Position numbers and translations under genes: made by a program | Source of the DNA: an uncultured Dysosmobacter sp. | GTDB lineage: Bacteria; Bacillota; Clostridia; Oscillospirales; Oscillospiraceae | Length of the DNA stretch: 9,529 bases | Reading direction: 5' to 3' | NCBI GenBank assembly: GCA_934504065.1 | Contig: CAKSVQ010000088.1 | Coordinates: 1-9,529 of the forward strand | Part shown: one piece after another, positions 8,001 to 9,529 of the stretch | Layout of the letters: every line of letters starts with the position of its first letter | Numbering within the stretch: the first letter of the stretch is position 1 | The notes under the pieces: generated by a model | The model's database searches: none | The model's input: only the letters and a program-made list of their open reading frames with translations | What the model was told of the DNA's origin: nothing

Positions 8001-8961
8001 CACGGCGCAGATCCACATCACCACGGACCCGACGGAAGAAGTGAGCTGCTACGTGGGCGACAGCGCAAAAATGAAGCTGTCTGCCACGGATAAAAATGGC
8101 GACCCCCTGCCCAACGAGAAGTGGACGGCGGTCAGCTCCGACCCGGCCATTGCCGTGTCCACGGTGAGCGGCCAGACGGCCACCGTCCGCGGCGTCAGCG
8201 AGGGCGACACGGCGCTGACCGTGAGCGTGGAGTGCACGCTGCCCAGCGGGACTTACAGTGCCAACACCGTTCGCGGCGTGAACGTGCGGATGCAGGGCAT
8301 CCTCGGCATAAGCGACAGCAGCGGCGGCACACCGATCTATTGGCAGGGCCAGCTCAGCCGTGAGGACGCCGACAGCGGTTTCAGCTGGGCAAAGGAGCCG
8401 GAGACGAAGACCTTTGACAGTGGAGCGCCCAGCTGTGACGGCGCGAATGTGCTCCTGTACAGTCAGGGCACGGACGCGGACTTGAGCCACTTCACCGTCC
8501 AGCAGGTCATCCTCCAGCCGGAAAGCGGCACGGCGGTGGAAATTTATCCCGCCAGCGCGCAGGATTACCGGGTGACGGTGGACGATGCGCAGACAGTGGG
8601 AAGCTACACCGTCCGTCCCCTGCACATTTACGGCAGGAAGGCGGAGCAGGTCACGCTGACCGTCACGCTGCGGGACGCGCGCGGCGGCAGGGACTTTGTG
8701 CTGCGCGTTCCCCACACTATCGGCGATCCGCTGCTGCGCAGCGTGACGTATCTGTGGGGCCGCGGCACAAGGACGTACACGGAAACGGCGGATGTGCTGA
8801 CGGAGCATGTGACCCCGCGGGACTATCCCGGCAACGCCACCGACAACTTTATCTATTGGCGCAGAAAAACGGAAGACGGCGAAACGGACGAGACCCAGTA
8901 TCTCCCCGGCATCGAATATCCCCTTGCGGGGGACGTGACGTTCGAGGCGGTATACGGGTAA
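1957..8961 (+). CDS. Giant type IV prepilin with modular GLUG beta-helix / Ig-like passenger (2334 residues)
   Basis: This is a surface protein anchored by a pilin helix. The leader MKRANRLDNHG precedes FTLLELLLVVAIIVTLL, a class III prepilin signal cleaved after Gly11 with Glu at +5; ordinary pilins built this way are about 120-200 residues. Order of parts by residue: 12-36 hydrophobic helix; about 37-70 amphipathic helix; about 70-330 unassigned, beta-rich towards its end; 333-692, 837-1172 and 1344-1905 three composite modules of GLUG-type repeats (GGLVG-type cores); 1939-2017 and 2018-2114 two Ig-like BIG2-type domains; 2115-2262 unassigned beta-rich; 2263-2334 InlB B-repeat-like unit. 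No LPXTG signal or second membrane helix is seen, so the pilin helix is the only apparent anchor. Module 3 has aberrant base and codon use. The likely role is an adhesin displayed on, or at the tip of, a T4P-like filament. The prepilin N terminus is certain; the adhesive role is inferred from the repeat types. The ligand cannot be read from sequence. Confidence 0.9.
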   Translation: MKRANRLDNHGFTLLELLLVVAIIVTLLALALIPLTKYQKEFRQTELDSKAELVFTAVQNRMTQLQAAGMETLYAKDADGVSKLGLIPRWNSDERIDENTLYYVTSQDRDREGSAARAIFPPEQADAELWSGDWVVEFDPESSSVYAVFFGGDDMAQRYTPEGFNVLRSRTNRLDDGARVGYYSGDTVEVVETGKLEPYVEVINADHLQLRVTCAPAGVKDLKFKVQLWELDADGNTVGSGVSIELKQGVDGDTVGWVSPNYVATMTLDSLRDGMRFGQQSRFKDLTPGKNLKITVTVSSDDPLIDSASRTVKTNSLFADLENDNTAVVSYGRHVQNLDSASGLPDTITQAVQRQDIDFSADGDDEWQTLYPKTNRQDEVRFRPISNKNLTLFENENISTIPGQEMYSVIYDLPVAVSGGVGGLFGTVDDELELRNLRLCGVQAVSDTTATSSVGALAGDVQGKLNVIGCETYLSRSRGHLDDAEQEWLKGSIVGGLVGHVARGAEVTMEDSLAATVLSGTEAAGGLVGMSEGDLTVDHSYADCYVSAEDGGTASGLVGLVSTGSGFSVTNAYAAGFLTGDTTTGLAGADLSGKYKLENVYTACAPLEGDKLTYSTVRSGAATGTLYYLCDGEENAAGVQRSWSGSADRATAAAELGEAFTDETGGLNTVAYNLKVNGLVTYTYPKLTNLTHYGDWKAKFESGALAYYEVYTSGTGYVYGFFGGNKDELRDLPIVGDGYGAVYSGTSRPEDVTVTVGGTVVTLRGATAFRIVGKDGNTYWLMPLPTEVVNPTSAVENFYETASANGATYSFNPHFAKTVTGGKATLDKQVEQTISIRTPRQLYNLSKYYDGYREIVSDRALFQQERELDYATYLWTEYSLETATVKAQRPIGRTAESSFRYDYNGNSHVITNVTVTGNLDYMGLFGCNQGTLRNIVLAKDVAVGEEAPTIRISASLRTAYLGALAGRNEGVITNCAVSGYQLRVQAYRASTMYVGGLVGYNSGRIRSCGADFPLIYGATTYATVYIGGFAGGGTGQVRQSYAIGAANVEEIKGDDSVTLAGFMAENGGSIRDSYCAVSLVSASGAAVRGFSMEGGSVTGCYYLDGGTYSFRDKIASYDAQRVSGATAVTDEELMALSITGFGTADETYCHAATAGEDFPYPASVTAGGARVHYGDWPVKANLGTLGVFYWENEVGGANSGYHFSFIGFENGVEKRDESLCTVHNDGGVVTEYGYGYFWKDGETQPYVRTIEQKNISQRTDVNAIMERQVPGYRFASYVTGEDGLQILSASERDETWTLTHGTDTYTYQVSPFFGCAFNYMGGRGIAGTEDNIRPGEEDCPYQVRSVAQLQYINWSYYGGTGSTSRYVNSSTYQYFPYLQYATVTWTGTQGRRAAEQARPAQFWQQTHDLNGAGQAGTGNAADQSDAKDNQMFSPIAGAVAHSSSETGYDVVLYSWFGGSYDGESYYIKNINIDSPCYNVGLFGTTAGADIKNIVLYSDNSAYIRRSTARSNWDEQTANQSSVSSVEKYQCAYTLGGLAGIAYEYQGETGAVISNCAIAGYIIDDSSHNALKPGEATIGGLLGVSNVDLKQCSAVVDIQINCTHRWENDGGLNSAMWGNFIRVGGLVGGLRYKATDCYTGGKIVISKDTLIEQVKYYNKWGAYDTYNDRFTDGSEAVQVKWPSPRKNGSNSNANPGTYVFVGGIGASGFSSNFTNFSGKNGSTDGAPKFYNCYTYMDLPDMEGTIVGIALIGSVADRYRYTTCTIENCYYLDSTKSGISFEKLSKTWNPGKTSMETLMSRGTNREDMLNGNMNFLKDYLWEAAGSQTTPTRIYSRSYDQMSSESFKTELGKSYDWVTVEEQTETGSTELVHGKYSFPGDVDELLGQDYPFPTVLRQDKNGETVNLHYGSWPLHGVFWPEGITSMDLIADYDAAERLSYINLELTPHEVIVPATANVTFTYTEKDIVRAEVTGQSSSGGFNVRLIGLRPGATEVTAKVEFQSGAQMVSYTARLVVTVTAQIHITTDPTEEVSCYVGDSAKMKLSATDKNGDPLPNEKWTAVSSDPAIAVSTVSGQTATVRGVSEGDTALTVSVECTLPSGTYSANTVRGVNVRMQGILGISDSSGGTPIYWQGQLSREDADSGFSWAKEPETKTFDSGAPSCDGANVLLYSQGTDADLSHFTVQQVILQPESGTAVEIYPASAQDYRVTVDDAQTVGSYTVRPLHIYGRKAEQVTLTVTLRDARGGRDFVLRVPHTIGDPLLRSVTYLWGRGTRTYTETADVLTEHVTPRDYPGNATDNFIYWRRKTEDGETDETQYLPGIEYPLAGDVTFEAVYG
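2953..4044 (+). repeat. Composite GLUG module 1 of the giant prepilin (residues 333-696)
   Basis: The module opens with RHVQNLDSASG (residue 333). GLUG-like cores follow: GGLFGTV near 420, GALAGDV near 455, GGLVGHV near 495, GGLVGMS near 525, SGLVGLV near 555 and TGLAGAD near 584. Next is the strand LYYLCDG (about 626-632), and the closer is TYPKLTNLTHYGDW, ending at residue 696. Each GLUG core is followed by a short segment with an N/T-x-Y or G-C-type turn, the pattern expected of successive beta-helix rungs. Base composition is very GC-rich (44 of 60 G+C at 3421-3480 by hand count). Confidence 0.75.
4465..5484 (+). repeat. Composite GLUG module 2 of the giant prepilin (residues 837-1176)
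   Basis: The module opens with RTPRQLYNLSKYY (residue 837), followed by a lead-in ending in NSHVITNVTVTGNLDYMGLFG. Cores are MGLFGCN near 922, GALAGRN near 963, GGLVGYN near 995, GGFAGGG near 1028 and AGFMAEN near 1060. The helix ends with VTGCYYLDGG (CYYLD from residue 1100) and the module closes with FPYPASV...HYGDW at 1172-1176. The motif order matches modules 1 and 3, so this is an internal duplication at protein level with considerable divergence. Confidence 0.75.
5986..7683 (+). repeat. Composite GLUG module 3 of the giant prepilin (residues 1344-1909)
   Basis: The module opens with RSVAQLQYINWSYYGG (residue 1344). It is longer than modules 1 and 2, with insertions rich in N, Y and S between cores. 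Cores are VGLFGTT near 1478, GGLAGIA near 1534, GGLLGVS near 1577, GGLVGGL near 1623 and GGIGASG near 1700. The helix ends with IENCYYLDSTKSG (CYYLD from residue 1767). After a linker, the module closes with YPFPTVL...HYGSW at 1905-1909. Most of this module has lower GC and different codons from the rest of the gene. Confidence 0.75.
6001..7560 (+). other. Zone of aberrant base and codon composition inside the giant prepilin
   Basis: G+C drops from about 70% to about 45-50% by hand count (27/60 at 6301-6360, 29/60 at 6601-6660, 30/60 at 7081-7140, against 44/60 at 3421-3480 and 43/60 at 8101-8160). In the sense frame, the codons TTA, CTA and TCA are absent from 1957-6000 and from 7021-8961 but occur four times between 6001 and 7020 (TTA 6001, TCA 6376, TTA 6697, TCA 7018). 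ACA, CAA, GCA and GGT are also visibly commoner. The reading frame is intact across both edges. Edges are approximate, the right one especially. Confidence 0.7.
7771..8298 (+). other. Tandem Ig-like (BIG2-type) domains of the giant prepilin
   Basis: Residues 1939-2017 run from NLELTPHEVIVPATANVTF through LRPGATEVTAKVEF to VVTVTA. Residues 2018-2114 run from QIHITTDPTEEVSCYVGDS through KWTAVSSDPAIAVSTV and VRGVSEGDTALTVSVE to NVRMQG. The second shows the BIG2 signature pattern: W-x-S-S-(D/N)-P-x-x-A-x-V ... V-x-G-V-x-x-G-x-x-x-(L/V)-T-V. The first is a more degenerate relative. Such domains usually act as stalk spacers in bacterial adhesins. Confidence 0.7.
8743..8958 (+). other. InlB B-repeat / Flg_new-like C-terminal unit of the giant prepilin
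   Basis: Residues 2263-2334 contain FIYWRRKTEDGET, then YLPGIEYPLAGDVTFEAVYG at the extreme C terminus. This fits the pattern F-x-x-W-x(n)-D-G-x(n)-Y-x-P-G-x-x-(Y/V)-x-(L/V)-x-x-D-(V/I)-x-(L/F)-x-A-x-(W/Y) of Listeria-Bacteroides InlB B-repeats. The protein stops immediately after this unit, with no sorting signal or trailing hydrophobic tail. Confidence 0.65.
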
Positions 8962-8970
8962 GCACAGGGA

Positions 8971-8977
8971 AAGGAGG
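8971..8977 (+). promoter_or_regulatory. Ribosome binding site of the downstream PilX-like prepilin
   Basis: AAGGAGG lies 8 bases before the ATG at 8986, inside the 24-base gap after the giant prepilin. It decides the start and yields a 9-residue prepilin leader. No terminator-like hairpin is seen in the gap, so the gene is probably on the same transcript. Confidence 0.88.
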
Positions 8978-8985
8978 GCCGCAGA

Positions 8986-9529
8986 ATGAAAAAACTGCAT
9001 GACAAGCGGGGCGCGACCATTCTGATGGCCCTCTTTTTGCTGCTGTTGGCAACCATGGTCTCCACCGTGATCCTCACGGCGGTGGCCAGCGTTTCCAAGC
9101 ATATCACCCGCGACCGGGAGGCCCAGCAGGCGTATCTCACGGTCAGTTCTGCGGCGGAGCTGCTGCGGGACAGCATACAGAGCGCGATGTATGATCGGCT
9201 GGATCAGGAGGAGACCACTTACAAGCGGAACGACCGGGGACGGCTGGTGGTGGATCAGACGAGTTCCACCCACACGGAAACGGAGCCAGAGGGCCTGATG
9301 GGCCAGTGGCTGGCGGCCTGCATTGCCGATGATGGCCAGTGGGTCAGCCGCTATGAGGACACGCTGCTGGTAAGCGTGCAGGACGCGGATGGCGAAACGC
9401 TCTCTCCGGTGCAGGTGCAGTTTTTCATGGCCCCGAGTCGGGACTATGGCACGGAAAACTCGAAAACGGAAGAGGTGGATTTCACCCTGATCTTCTCTCT
9501 TCCGGAGGGGGACGACTGCCGTATGACGC
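8986..9529 (+). CDS. PilX/GspK-like minor prepilin lacking Glu+5 (3' end missing)
   Basis: The frame is open to the right edge; 181 complete codons are visible. The N terminus MKKLHDKRG precedes ATILMALFLLLLATMVSTVIL: a short basic leader, Gly at -1 and a long hydrophobic helix, as in class III prepilins. After Gly9 the mature sequence starts A-T-I-L-M, so +5 is Met instead of Glu. This resembles the RGA-x-L-I start of the PilX_N family and also GspK. Residues about 38-67 (ITRDREAQQAYLTVSSAAELL) form the amphipathic second half of the pilin helix, with the Ala-rich face typical of PilX. The rest is an acidic, polar alpha/beta region ending mid-gene (LIFSLPEGDDCRMT). It is likely a minor pilin helping to initiate or cap the filament bearing the giant prepilin upstream. 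Whether it too has a large passenger cannot be seen. Confidence 0.82.
   Translation, partial: MKKLHDKRGATILMALFLLLLATMVSTVILTAVASVSKHITRDREAQQAYLTVSSAAELLRDSIQSAMYDRLDQEETTYKRNDRGRLVVDQTSSTHTETEPEGLMGQWLAACIADDGQWVSRYEDTLLVSVQDADGETLSPVQVQFFMAPSRDYGTENSKTEEVDFTLIFSLPEGDDCRMT

Noticed and set aside
8989..8994. A run of six A right after the start codon of the PilX-like gene
   Set aside because: It is simply two Lys codons in the basic leader; too short to argue for slippage control.
7018..9273. A 751-codon minus-strand open frame across the giant prepilin end and the next gene
   Set aside because: Same antisense effect: its downstream end is the sense TCA codon at 7018. It crosses two well-supported sense genes and their ribosome site, and shows no domain.
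1..9529. tRNA, rRNA, CRISPR array, insertion sequence or phage genes
   Set aside because: The window is filled by five co-directional coding regions. No regular short direct repeats with spacers, terminal inverted repeats, transposase motifs or tRNA-like folds were noticed.

Overview
The window is one unbroken, left-to-right operon from a type IV pilus (T4P)-like locus. It probably comes from a GC-rich Gram-positive gut Clostridium relative (Oscillospiraceae-like). The taxonomic guess rests on strong AAGGAG-type ribosome sites, GC-rich codon use, a pilMNO set followed directly by pilin genes with no pilP or pilQ in view, and bacterial Ig-like, GLUG and InlB-like surface modules. No sequence search was possible, so the genus is open. 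Both ends of the operon lie outside the window, and no intergenic stretch exceeds 25 bases.

Layout: (1) 1-780, the C-terminal part of a PilM-like actin-fold ATPase. (2) 777-1400, a PilN-like bitopic protein. (3) 1397-1933, a PilO-like bitopic protein. These three are joined by ATGA stop/start overlaps and would form the inner-membrane alignment platform of the pilus machine. (4) 1957-8961, a 2334-residue prepilin: a textbook class III leader and pilin helix carrying an enormous extracellular passenger. (5) 8986-9529, the start of a second, PilX/GspK-like prepilin that lacks the conserved Glu at +5. It runs off the right edge.

The giant prepilin is the centre of interest. After the pilin helix and an unassigned region it carries three copies of a large composite module (roughly residues 333-692, 837-1172 and 1344-1905). 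Each copy opens with an R-x-x-Q-L-type motif, continues as GLUG-type repeats predicted to form a beta-helix, passes a YYL(C/x)D-type motif and closes with P-x-P/H-Y-G-(D/S)-W. Two Ig-like (BIG2-type) domains, an unassigned beta-rich stretch and a C-terminal InlB B-repeat-like unit follow. No LPXTG sorting signal is seen at the C terminus, so the pilin helix is the only visible anchor. The third module (about 6001-7560) differs clearly in base and codon use, which suggests the passenger is a mosaic that has exchanged modules.

Working model (inference): PilM/N/O form the platform, and the two prepilins are cleaved by a prepilin peptidase encoded elsewhere. The E5-lacking minor pilin and the giant prepilin may form a tip complex that displays a very large modular adhesin.
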